A stretch of 40,080 bases of DNA from Vulcanimicrobiia bacterium. Its GTDB lineage: Bacteria > Vulcanimicrobiota > Vulcanimicrobiia > Vulcanimicrobiales > Vulcanimicrobiaceae. Of this stretch, positions 32,445-40,080 are shown in pieces (positions within the stretch are counted from its first letter, which is position 1; each line of letters begins with the position of its first letter). The position numbers and the translations under genes were made by a program. Location: assembly GCA_024281075.1 (NCBI GenBank), contig JAMXLK010000046.1, positions 1-40,080 on the forward strand. The letters are read 5' to 3'. The notes under the pieces were generated by a model. The model saw nothing but the letters and a program-made list of their open reading frames with translations. It had not been told where the DNA came from and did no database searches.

Positions 32445-34502
32445 GTGGCTCAACAGTTCACCCTCGTTTCACCCTTTGCGCTCGCCGGCGACCAGCCGAA
32501 AGCGACGCGGCAGCTTGCCGACGGCGTTCTCCGCGGCGACCGCGCCCAGACGTTACTGGGCGTTACGGGAAGCGGCAAGACGATGGCAATGGCGCGAACG
32601 ATCGAGCTGGTACGTAAACCGACGCTCGTACTCTGTCACAACAAGACGCTCGCTGCCCAGCTCTGCGCCGAATTCCGCGAATTCTTTCCGCGCGACGCCG
32701 TCGAATATTTTGTCTCCTACTTCGATTACTATCAGCCCGAAGCGTACGTACCGTCGACCGACACCTATATCGAGAAAGACAGCTCGATCAACGACGAAAT
32801 CGAACGTCTGCGACACTCGGCCACTCAGTCGCTCTTGACTCGGCCCGACACGCTGATCGTCGCGTCGGTCTCGTGCATTTTCGGCTTAGGCTCTCCCTCC
32901 GATTATATGGAAATGTCGGCGCGCATCCACATTGGGGATACGATCGATCGCGACGTGCTGCTGCGCAAGCTCGTGGACATGCAGTACCGGCGCAACGATT
33001 TGAATCTCGTGCGCGGTACCTTCCGGGTGCGCGGCGATACCCTGGAATTCGTCGGTGTCGATGAAGAGCTCGTGCATCGCATCGAATTTTTCGGCGATGA
33101 AATCGAAAAGATCAACGTCGTCAACATGCTCACCGGCGAATATGTGGAAGAGAAGCGCGAGCTTTTGATCTTTCCCGCCAAGCATTTCATCACGCCGGAA
33201 GAAAAACTTCGGCGTGCGATCGTGTCGATCGAGGCGGAGCTCGAGGAGCGGCTCGGCTATTTTCGACGTAACGGTAAACTGCTGGAAGCGCAGCGTCTGG
33301 AAATGCGAACCCGCTACGATCTCGATATGTTGCGGGAGGTCGGCTACTGCAACGGCATCGAGAATTATTCGCGCCATCTCACCGGCCGCGAGCCCGGCTC
33401 GACGCCGTGGTGCCTCATCGACTTCTTTCCAAAGGATTGGCTGCTCTTCGTCGACGAGTCGCACGTCACGTTGCCGCAGGTCCATGGGATGTATGCCGGC
33501 GACCGCTCGCGCAAAGAGATCCTAGTCGAGCACGGCTTCCGGCTTCCGAGCGCCCTCGATAACCGGCCTCTCACCTACGATGAATTCGACGAACATATCA
33601 ATCAAGTCATCTACGTCTCGGCGACGCCGGGCGCGTACGAAACCAAACGCAGCACGCAGGTCGCCGAGATGATCATTCGTCCGACGGGTTTGGTCGATCC
33701 GGAAGTCGACGTGCGCCCCACGCGCAATCAAGTCGACGATCTGATGGAGGAGATCGCACAACGCGCGGCCCGCAAAGAGCGCGTCTTGGTCACCACGCTG
33801 ACCAAAAAGATGGCCGAAGATCTTACCGACTTTCTGCTCGAAAACGGATTCAAAGTGCGATATCTCCATAGCGAAATCGATACGCTGGAGCGGGTTGCCA
33901 TTCTGCGGGATCTTCGTGCCGGGGTCTTCGACGTGCTCGTGGGCATCAATTTGCTGCGCGAAGGCCTGGATCTGCCGGAGGTATCGCTCGTCGGCATTCT
34001 AGACGCCGACAAGGAGGGATATCTGCGCAGCGGCACGTCGCTGATCCAGACCATCGGGCGGGCTTCGCGCAACGTGGACGGCAAAGTCATCATGTATGCC
34101 GACGTCGTTACCGAGTCGATGGCGCGTGCGATCGGCGAGACCCGCCGCCGCCGCGAGATGCAGCTGCAGTTCAACCGCGAGCACGGAATCGAACCGAAAT
34201 CCGTGCGCAAAGAAATCCACGATATTCTAAGCATGGTGGGCGCAACGGAAGAGAATACGGCGAAGCTGCGTCTGGAGCGTTTGCCGCGCGACGTCGCGAC
34301 GAAAATGGCGCGCGACCTCGAGCGCAAGATGCGCGACGCGGCAGCCGGTTTGGAGTTCGAGAAAGCCGCCGCCTTACGCGACGAGCTGATCGAGCTTCGC
34401 AAACAGATCGGGGGCAACGAGTCGATACTCTTTGGAGGAAAGGCGCCGAAGATTTTTGACAAGGCGCTCGCGGAGCTGCTCGAGCCGACGACGACGCCGT
34501 AA
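32445..34502 (+). CDS. uvrB: Excinuclease ABC subunit B
   Basis: 685 residues; damage-verifying helicase-like subunit of nucleotide excision repair. Walker A GVTGSGKT (39-46), the beta-hairpin [12 protein letters not shown], helicase segments [11 protein letters not shown] and [23 protein letters not shown], and the C-terminal UVR motif ([20 protein letters not shown]) that contacts UvrC. The GTG at 32445 gives the family start; AAGGA is only about 2 bases away, so initiation context is weak. First gene of a plus-strand run ending in uvrA-ligA. Confidence 0.97.
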   Translation: MAQQFTLVSPFALAGDQPKATRQLADGVLRGDRAQTLLGVTGSGKTMAMARTIELVRKPTLVLCHNKTLAAQLCAEFREFFPRDAVEYFVSYFDYYQPEAYVPSTDTYIEKDSSINDEIERLRHSATQSLLTRPDTLIVASVSCIFGLGSPSDYMEMSARIHIGDTIDRDVLLRKLVDMQYRRNDLNLVRGTFRVRGDTLEFVGVDEELVHRIEFFGDEIEKINVVNMLTGEYVEEKRELLIFPAKHFITPEEKLRRAIVSIEAELEERLGYFRRNGKLLEAQRLEMRTRYDLDMLREVGYCNGIENYSRHLTGREPGSTPWCLIDFFPKDWLLFVDESHVTLPQVHGMYAGDRSRKEILVEHGFRLPSALDNRPLTYDEFDEHINQVIYVSATPGAYETKRSTQVAEMIIRPTGLVDPEVDVRPTRNQVDDLMEEIAQRAARKERVLVTTLTKKMAEDLTDFLLENGFKVRYLHSEIDTLERVAILRDLRAGVFDVLVGINLLREGLDLPEVSLVGILDADKEGYLRSGTSLIQTIGRASRNVDGKVIMYADVVTESMARAIGETRRRREMQLQFNREHGIEPKSVRKEIHDILSMVGATEENTAKLRLERLPRDVATKMARDLERKMRDAAAGLEFEKAAALRDELIELRKQIGGNESILFGGKAPKIFDKALAELLEPTTTP

Positions 34503-34538
34503 GCAGAGATATCGCCGGGGATTGCCTAAGTCGTCCCC

Positions 34539-35354
34539 GTGGGCATACTGGCGCCGATTGAAAATCTGACGCATACGATCGTCAGCGTTCCCGATCTGAT
34601 CGAGGAATCGTTGGTGGTCCTCGGCGTCGTCGCGGTGTTCGTCGTTCTGCACGCAGTACTGCAGCGGCGGCTGCGAAGCGAGGTGCTTCGCCGGCACAAC
34701 GACGTGGCGGGGTATCTTTTTTCGGCCGTCGGCGTGCTGTACGCGGTCGTGTTGGGATTCGTCGTCGTCGTCGTTTGGCAAAAGTACGATGCTGCCGTCG
34801 CAAACGTCGAAGCCGAGGTCGACGCCGTCGGCAATCTCTACCACAACGTCGACGCCTACCCGGAACCGCTCCGGAGCCGGATTCGAGCCAATCTGCGCTC
34901 GTATGCCGATATCGTTGCCGAGATCGAATGGCCCGCGATGAACCGAGGAGTACGCATGCCTGCCGCCGGGTCGGTGAAACTCGAAGCGGTTGCGTATACC
35001 GTCGATACCTTCAGCCCTGCGAATTTCAAAGAGTTCGCCGCCCAGCAAGCGGCGATTGCGACGGCAGAGCGACTCTTCGACGCGCGGCGCTCGCGCTTGA
35101 TCATGGCGGTGCCGGCCGTCCCTTCGGTGCTATGGTTTGCGCTGATTGCAGGTGCGTTGGCCATGGTCGCCTTCTGCTATATCTTCGGTGTCGAAAACCG
35201 CCCGGCGCAGCTGCTGATGACGGCAATTTTGGTCGGCCTCATCGGAATTTTATTTATCGTGATTCTCGAGTTTTCTACGCCGTTTTCGGGTTCCGTCCGC
35301 ATCTCCAACGACGGTTGGGTATATTTACAGCAGCGTCTGCCCGACATTCAGTAG
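34539..35354 (+). CDS. DUF4239 membrane protein
   Basis: 271 residues with four hydrophobic segments, two near each end, around a soluble middle (about 85-190). NDVAGYLFSAVGVLYAVVLG followed by FVVVVVWQKYDAA is the DUF4239 (bestrophin-like) signature. The role is unknown, possibly an ion channel. Start GTG 34539 without a clear Shine-Dalgarno. It follows uvrB by 36 bases. Confidence 0.8.
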   Translation: MGILAPIENLTHTIVSVPDLIEESLVVLGVVAVFVVLHAVLQRRLRSEVLRRHNDVAGYLFSAVGVLYAVVLGFVVVVVWQKYDAAVANVEAEVDAVGNLYHNVDAYPEPLRSRIRANLRSYADIVAEIEWPAMNRGVRMPAAGSVKLEAVAYTVDTFSPANFKEFAAQQAAIATAERLFDARRSRLIMAVPAVPSVLWFALIAGALAMVAFCYIFGVENRPAQLLMTAILVGLIGILFIVILEFSTPFSGSVRISNDGWVYLQQRLPDIQ

Positions 35355-35381
35355 AAGTATAGAGATTGGAAGAGGTTTTTT

Positions 35382-35825
35382 ATGACTCGAATTCTCATCG
35401 GCTCGTTTGCTCTCACGCTCGCGCTAACCGGCGCGGCGCTCCCGGGTGCCGCGCAGGAGTATCCCCCGCCGGGGGCGCTTCCGCCGCCCTCCGCCGCAAC
35501 GGCGACCGCGAAGCCGGACCCGGCGATGCTGGGCCGCGCACGGCATTTCTTCGACGAGCTCCAAGCAGGCAGCGTGAATCGCGACGAGCTTGCGCCGGGA
35601 GGTGCTAGCGCGGGCCTCAACAGCGCGACCATCTCCAACGCGCAACGCATGATCGGCAGTCTGGGAACACCGGTCAGCTTCGTGCAGCAGCAGGCGGGCT
35701 CGCAGGGCGGCGTCTCGTGGGCGATCTACCTCGTGAAGTTCAAAAACGGCCAGAGCCTCGACTTTCTCTACGGCGTCAACGGCGACGGCAAGGTCACGAC
35801 GCTGGGTTTAGGCACTCCCCGCTAA
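35382..35825 (+). CDS. Exported protein, unknown
   Basis: 147 residues: signal peptide (about 1-24, cleaved after GAAQ or nearby), a Pro/Ala-rich linker, then a small domain of about 90 residues (ARHFFDELQAGSVNRDEL, SFVQQQAGSQGGVSWAIYLV, GVNGDGKVTTLGLG). The pattern suggests a small alpha/beta fold of periplasmic type, but I do not recognise the family. ATG at 35382 with GGAAGAGG upstream. Confidence 0.8.
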   Translation: MTRILIGSFALTLALTGAALPGAAQEYPPPGALPPPSAATATAKPDPAMLGRARHFFDELQAGSVNRDELAPGGASAGLNSATISNAQRMIGSLGTPVSFVQQQAGSQGGVSWAIYLVKFKNGQSLDFLYGVNGDGKVTTLGLGTPR

Positions 35826-35839
35826 TTTTTCGATTTCCG

Positions 35840-36568
35840 TTGCGAGAGCTCAACGTCGTGTTGTTTGATTTGGACGACACGCTGCACGACGATACGTACG
35901 CATATCACAACGCGGCCGAAGAAGTCGCACGCGAAGTGGCGGCGGAACACGGAATCGACGCGCTGGCGCTCAAGGCGGCGTACATCGCCGAAGCGGAAGG
36001 CTTTTGGCACCGGCTCTCGGCTGACGATTTGAAGGTAAAGCTCGCGAGTATCCGGGCCGGCATGTGGCAGACGGCGCTCGAAAGCGTCGGCGTGGACGAC
36101 TGGTCGGTCGCGCGGCGCAGTGCCGAACGTTACAATGCGTACCGCGCGAAGTACTTCACGCTCTTTCCGGGCGCGATCGACGTTTTGCGATCGCTGCGCG
36201 AGCGAGGCATGAAGCTCGGCATCGTGACCAACGGCCTTTCGGAAACGCACCGCGAGAAGATCGCGCTGCTGCAAATCAGCGAGTACTTCGACGCAATCTT
36301 TCTCTCCGACGAAGTCGGCATGGTCAAGCCCGATCCGCTGCTCTTCGCGCATGCCTGCAGAACGCTCGGCGGGGCGCCGGCGCACGCGGCGATGGTCGGC
36401 GATCGCTACGACCGCGACATCCGCGGGGCGATGGAGGCCGGGCTCTTTGCGATCTGGCTCAACGTGCGCGACGAAGAGCTGCCGCCCGGCGCGGTGCCGC
36501 CCGATGCGACCTGCAGCTCGATTGCCGAAGCAGGGCGCATACTTCTCGAGCCGGCGGGGGTTTCTTAG
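35840..36568 (+). CDS. HAD-family hydrolase
   Basis: 242 residues from TTG 35840 (236 from GTG 35858, which has GAGAG 9 bases before it). HAD motifs: [12 protein letters not shown] (D10, D12), II IVTNG, III VKPDP (Lys), [10 protein letters not shown]. The helical cap between motifs I and II is of subclass I. Similar to YjjG-type nucleotidase/phosphatases; substrate unknown. Ends 10 bases before uvrA. Confidence 0.87.
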   Translation: MRELNVVLFDLDDTLHDDTYAYHNAAEEVAREVAAEHGIDALALKAAYIAEAEGFWHRLSADDLKVKLASIRAGMWQTALESVGVDDWSVARRSAERYNAYRAKYFTLFPGAIDVLRSLRERGMKLGIVTNGLSETHREKIALLQISEYFDAIFLSDEVGMVKPDPLLFAHACRTLGGAPAHAAMVGDRYDRDIRGAMEAGLFAIWLNVRDEELPPGAVPPDATCSSIAEAGRILLEPAGVS

Positions 36569-36578
36569 CTGGGCTGAT

Positions 36579-39527
36579 ATGTCCCTCGACTCGATCGTCA
36601 TCAAGGGCGCGCGCGAACACAATCTCAAGAACGTCGATCTCGTTCTGCCGCGCAATCAATTGATCGTCGTAACCGGACTCTCGGGCTCCGGCAAATCGTC
36701 GCTTGCGTTCGACACGATCTATGCCGAAGGGCAACGCCGCTACGTCGAGTCGCTCTCTTCGTATGCGCGCCAATTCCTAGGACAAATGGAAAAGCCCGAC
36801 GTCGACTACATCGAGGGGCTCTCGCCCGCAATCTCGATCGATCAAAAATCGACGTCGCGCAATCCGCGCTCGACCGTCGGCACGGTTACGGAAATCTACG
36901 ATTATCTGCGCCTGCTCTTCGCGCGAGTCGGTACGCCGCATTGTTACAAGTGCGGCCGCGAGATCAGCACGCAGTCGAGCGAGCAAATCGTCGACGCCAT
37001 CGCCGAGCTGCCCGAAGGCACGCGCATCGTGCTGCTCGCCCCATTGGTGCGCGGGCGCAAAGGAGAGTACGCGAAGCTTTTTGAGGAGATCGCCAAGGAG
37101 GGCTTCACGCGCGTGCGCGTCGACGGCGAAACGAAAGAGCTCCGGGAGAAGATCGTCCTCGACAAAAAGCGCAAACATACGATCGAAGTGATCGTCGACC
37201 GGTTGGTGATCAAGCCGGAGATCCGAAGCCGGCTCGCCGATTCGGTGGAGACGACGTTGCGGCTCTCCAACGGCATCGCGACGGTGCTCGTTGACGAGCG
37301 TGAACTGACGTTCAGCGAGGCGTTTGCCTGCGTCTATTGCGGGCTCTCGTTCGAAGAGCTGGCGCCGCGGCTGTTTTCGTTCAACTCGCCCTACGGCGCG
37401 TGTCCCGCGTGCAGCGGCCTCGGCGAGAAGATCGAGATCGACCCGTGGAAAGTGATTCCGGATCGCAGCAAATCCATCGCGGACGGCGCGGTCGTTCCGT
37501 GGAGCCGCAATCTCGGCAGCGGGCGATATCCGTCGATGAATCCGTACTACATGCAGCAGCTCGAACGCGTGCTGCGCCGGTATCGCGCCAAGACCACGAC
37601 GCCGGTCGAGCAGCTCTCCGACGAGGTGCTCGATATCGTGCTCTACGGAACCGATCGCGAGCAGACGTTCGAATATACTTCGCGCGGCGGCAAGACCTGG
37701 GAGTATCGCGCTTCGTTCGAAGGCGTCGTGAACAATCTGCAGCGGCGGTACGGTGAGACTTCGAGCGAGTACGTCAAAGAAGAGATCGAGAAGTTCATGT
37801 CGGCCTCGACGTGCCCGTCGTGCGGCGGTGCCCGTCTGAAGCCCGAAGCGCTGGCCGTGACCGTGGGCGATCGCAACATCGACGATTTGACGCGCATGTC
37901 CATCGAAAAACTCGAACTTTTCTTTCGCGAGCTGACGCTGCGGCCGCGGCAGGAACAGATCGCGCATCAGATCGTCAAAGAGATCCGCGCGCGACTCGGT
38001 TTCTTGACCAACGTCGGTTTGAACTATTTGACGTTGTCTCGCTCGGCCACGACGCTCGCAGGCGGCGAGTCGCAGCGAATTCGACTCGCCACGCAGATCG
38101 GCAGCGCGCTCGTCGGCGTGCTTTACATCTTGGACGAGCCGTCGATCGGGCTGCATCAGCGCGATAACGATCGGCTCTTGGCAACGCTCAAGACGCTGCG
38201 CGACCTCGGCAACACGCTCATCGTGATCGAGCACGATGAGGACACCATGCGTACGGCGGACGTCGTGGTCGATATCGGTCCCGGTGCCGGTGCCGAGGGC
38301 GGCGAGATCCTGACCTGCGGAACGCTCGACGACGTGATCGCGAATCCGGCGTCCGAGACCGGCGCGTATTTGTCCGGACGCAAGTTCATCCCGATTCCAC
38401 GGCGGCGCCGGCAGCCGCGCGGCTGGATCGAAATTCGTAATGCCACGGCAAACAATTTGCACGGCGTGGACGTTCGCATCCCGATCGGCGCATTCACCGC
38501 GGTAACGGGCGTGAGCGGCAGCGGAAAGTCGACACTCGTGAACGAAGTGCTCGTGCGGGCCCTCAACCAACATCTGCACAAACAGCCGCCGGGCGGGACG
38601 TACGGCACCGTCAAAGGAGCCGGGCAGCTCGACAAACTGGTCGTGATCGATCAGTCTCCGATCGGACGTACGCCGCGCAGCAATCCCGCAACCTACACGG
38701 GCACGTTCGATCATATCCGCGAGCTCTTCTCGCTCGTCCCCGAAGCGCGAATGCGCGGCTATACGCCCGGGCGCTTCTCCTTCAACGTCAAAGGCGGACG
38801 CTGCGAAGCGTGTCAGGGCGACGGCATCATCAAGATCGAGATGCACTTCCTTCCGGACGTCTACGTACCGTGCGAGGTCTGCAAAGGTAAGCGTTATAAC
38901 GCGCAGACGCTCGAAGTAAAATACAAAGGAAAAACGATTGCCGACGTGCTCGAGATGCGAGTGGACGAGGCGTCCGAATTCTTCAGTGCGATCCCGCGGA
39001 TCCGCGGCAAGCTGCAGACGATCTGCGACGTGGGCTTGGGTTACATCAAGATGGGCCAGCCGGCGACGACGCTCTCGGGCGGTGAGGCGCAGCGCGTGAA
39101 GCTCGCGACGGAACTCTCACGCCGCTCGACCGGGCGAACCTTTTACGTTTTGGACGAGCCGACGACGGGACTGCATTTTGCCGACATCCATAAGCTGCTC
39201 GAAGTACTGGAGCGCCTCGTGAAGCTCGGAAACACGGTGCTGGTCATCGAGCATAATCTCGACGTCATCAAGACCGCCGACCATCTCGTGGATCTCGGCC
39301 CGGAAGGCGGCGATCGCGGCGGCACCGTTATCGCGACCGGTACCCCTGAAGAAGTCGCGCGTAACGAGCGGTCCTACACCGGCGCCTATCTCGTGCCGGT
39401 GCTTCGGGACGAACGCGCGGTCGGTCATCACCGCCCCGACGATGCCGAGTTGGACCGGCTGGAACGCGAGAATCTGTTTGCGCTGCGCGATCTAGGTGAG
39501 AGTGGCAGGGTCCCTGTAGAAGCCTAG
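36579..39527 (+). CDS. uvrA: Excinuclease ABC subunit A
   Basis: 982 residues; damage-recognising ABC ATPase of nucleotide excision repair. Two ATPase halves: Walker A GLSGSGKS (33-40) and GVSGSGKST in the second half; ABC signatures [14 protein letters not shown] and [14 protein letters not shown]. Zinc modules: CVYCGLSF...[15 protein letters not shown], and CEACQGDG...CEVCKGK. The ATG at 36579 begins [18 protein letters not shown], the family N-terminus. A very long open frame on the other strand (36777-38846) is a shadow. ligA follows after 7 bases. Confidence 0.97.
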   Translation: MSLDSIVIKGAREHNLKNVDLVLPRNQLIVVTGLSGSGKSSLAFDTIYAEGQRRYVESLSSYARQFLGQMEKPDVDYIEGLSPAISIDQKSTSRNPRSTVGTVTEIYDYLRLLFARVGTPHCYKCGREISTQSSEQIVDAIAELPEGTRIVLLAPLVRGRKGEYAKLFEEIAKEGFTRVRVDGETKELREKIVLDKKRKHTIEVIVDRLVIKPEIRSRLADSVETTLRLSNGIATVLVDERELTFSEAFACVYCGLSFEELAPRLFSFNSPYGACPACSGLGEKIEIDPWKVIPDRSKSIADGAVVPWSRNLGSGRYPSMNPYYMQQLERVLRRYRAKTTTPVEQLSDEVLDIVLYGTDREQTFEYTSRGGKTWEYRASFEGVVNNLQRRYGETSSEYVKEEIEKFMSASTCPSCGGARLKPEALAVTVGDRNIDDLTRMSIEKLELFFRELTLRPRQEQIAHQIVKEIRARLGFLTNVGLNYLTLSRSATTLAGGESQRIRLATQIGSALVGVLYILDEPSIGLHQRDNDRLLATLKTLRDLGNTLIVIEHDEDTMRTADVVVDIGPGAGAEGGEILTCGTLDDVIANPASETGAYLSGRKFIPIPRRRRQPRGWIEIRNATANNLHGVDVRIPIGAFTAVTGVSGSGKSTLVNEVLVRALNQHLHKQPPGGTYGTVKGAGQLDKLVVIDQSPIGRTPRSNPATYTGTFDHIRELFSLVPEARMRGYTPGRFSFNVKGGRCEACQGDGIIKIEMHFLPDVYVPCEVCKGKRYNAQTLEVKYKGKTIADVLEMRVDEASEFFSAIPRIRGKLQTICDVGLGYIKMGQPATTLSGGEAQRVKLATELSRRSTGRTFYVLDEPTTGLHFADIHKLLEVLERLVKLGNTVLVIEHNLDVIKTADHLVDLGPEGGDRGGTVIATGTPEEVARNERSYTGAYLVPVLRDERAVGHHRPDDAELDRLERENLFALRDLGESGRVPVEA

Positions 39528-39534
39528 ACCCACG

Positions 39535-40080
39535 ATGAGCCTGGCTTCCCGAGCCGAATCGCTTCGCGAGCAGATCGAAGAGGCGAACTATCGCTACTAC
39601 GTGCTCGACGATCCGCAGATCACCGATGCGGAGTTCGACGCGCTCCTGCGCGAACTGATCGAGCTCGAAGATGCGCATCCCGAACTGCGCACACCCGATT
39701 CGCCGACGCAGCGCGTCGGCGCGGTTGCCTCGGAGCGTTTCGCTCCGTTCGAGCACGCGCGTCCGATGCTGAGCTTAGCGAACGCCGTCACGCCGGACGA
39801 GCTGCGCGCCTTCGACGAGCGCGCGCGTAAAGTCGCCGGCACCGGCGTCGTCGCATACGTTTGCGAGCTCAAGATCGACGGACTGGCGATCGCGCTCGAT
39901 TATCGCGACGGTTCTCTCACGCGCGGCGGCACGCGGGGCGACGGCCGCATCGGCGAGGACGTCACGGCAAATCTGCGCACGGTCAAGACGATCCCTTTGC
40001 GACTACGCGCCGCTGGGCGCGCGCCGGCGTTCATTGAAGCGCGCGGCGAGGTGTATCTGCGTAAGAGCGATTTCGAACGT
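39535..40080 (+). CDS. ligA: NAD-dependent DNA ligase (partial, C-terminus outside window)
   Basis: First 182 codons of LigA, which seals nicks using NAD+. Domain Ia binds NMN (REQIEEANYRYYVLDDPQIT), then adenylation-domain segments SLANAVTPDELRAF and CELKIDGLAIALDY, with K113 the lysine that is adenylylated. ITRGG-type region GSLTRGGTRGDGRIGEDVT is intact. ATG at 39535; co-directional with uvrA. Confidence 0.96.
   Translation, partial: MSLASRAESLREQIEEANYRYYVLDDPQITDAEFDALLRELIELEDAHPELRTPDSPTQRVGAVASERFAPFEHARPMLSLANAVTPDELRAFDERARKVAGTGVVAYVCELKIDGLAIALDYRDGSLTRGGTRGDGRIGEDVTANLRTVKTIPLRLRAAGRAPAFIEARGEVYLRKSDFER

Noticed and set aside
36777-38846. 689-codon minus-strand frame opposite uvrA
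   Set aside because: UvrA is intact on the plus strand; the long antisense frame follows from codon bias.

Overview
This is a 40-kb stretch of gene-dense, high-GC bacterial chromosome. It holds translation, nucleotide, central-carbon and DNA-repair genes plus several glycosylation-type membrane proteins. I see no phage, transposase, CRISPR, tRNA or rRNA, and no gap above 300 bases without a gene. Many start codons are GTG or TTG and 4-base stop/start overlaps are common. The gene sets (pheST next to a SpoU methyltransferase, infC-rpmI-rplT, prs-rplY-pth, a split B12 mutase with MeaB, bacterial tricorn, YqzL-like peptide) suggest an uncultured high-GC lineage such as Eremiobacterota (WPS-2). 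That assignment is an inference from overall look only.

Layout. 1-4.3 kb (minus strand): membrane peptide, SpoU/TrmH RNA methyltransferase, YqzL-like 33-residue gene, pheS, pheT (cut by the window start). 4.4-5.3 kb (plus): Nudix hydrolase and a small unknown. 5.3-6.7 kb (minus): a secreted serine-hydrolase-fold protein that has lost its catalytic residues. 6.9-8.2 kb (minus): infC-rpmI-rplT with its own promoter, a structured leader with an attenuator-like terminator, and a final terminator. 8.2-10.3 kb: ornithine aminotransferase and an alpha/beta hydrolase, head to head. 10.3-13.9 kb: two paralogous GT39-type membrane glycosyltransferases on the minus strand, with a plus-strand tag gene between them. 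13.9-16.8 kb (minus): glyoxylate shunt aceA-aceB, translationally coupled to the second GT39 gene. 16.9-23.0 kb (minus): GH125 alpha-mannosidase, tricorn protease, DUF2723 membrane protein. 23.1-30.1 kb (plus): meaB, mutase large and small subunits, gltX, glmU and a degenerate M48-like membrane protein. 30.1-32.4 kb (minus): prs, rplY, pth. 32.4 kb to the end (plus): uvrB, DUF4239, secreted unknown, HAD hydrolase, uvrA, ligA (cut by the window end).

How they work together. MeaB plus the B12 mutase would feed propionate-type carbon into succinyl-CoA, and the glyoxylate shunt would conserve C2 units, so the organism probably grows on short-chain or branched acyl-CoAs. UvrB, UvrA and LigA form a nucleotide-excision and ligation set. 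GH125, tricorn and DUF2723 look like a glycoconjugate/peptide turnover group, but this is inferred from adjacency.

The most notable signals are unusual expression signals and dead-enzyme homologues: (1) pheS, where a perfect hairpin seems to bridge a strong Shine-Dalgarno sequence to a TTG start; (2) infC, with a likely AUA start, an attenuator leader and an 86-base overlap with rpmI; (3) pth, with no standard start codon but a well-placed GAGGAG before a GTC codon; (4) a beta-lactamase-fold protein with all three catalytic motifs replaced; (5) an M48 protease relative with HExxH replaced; (6) a helically phased TTGG array in front of aceA.
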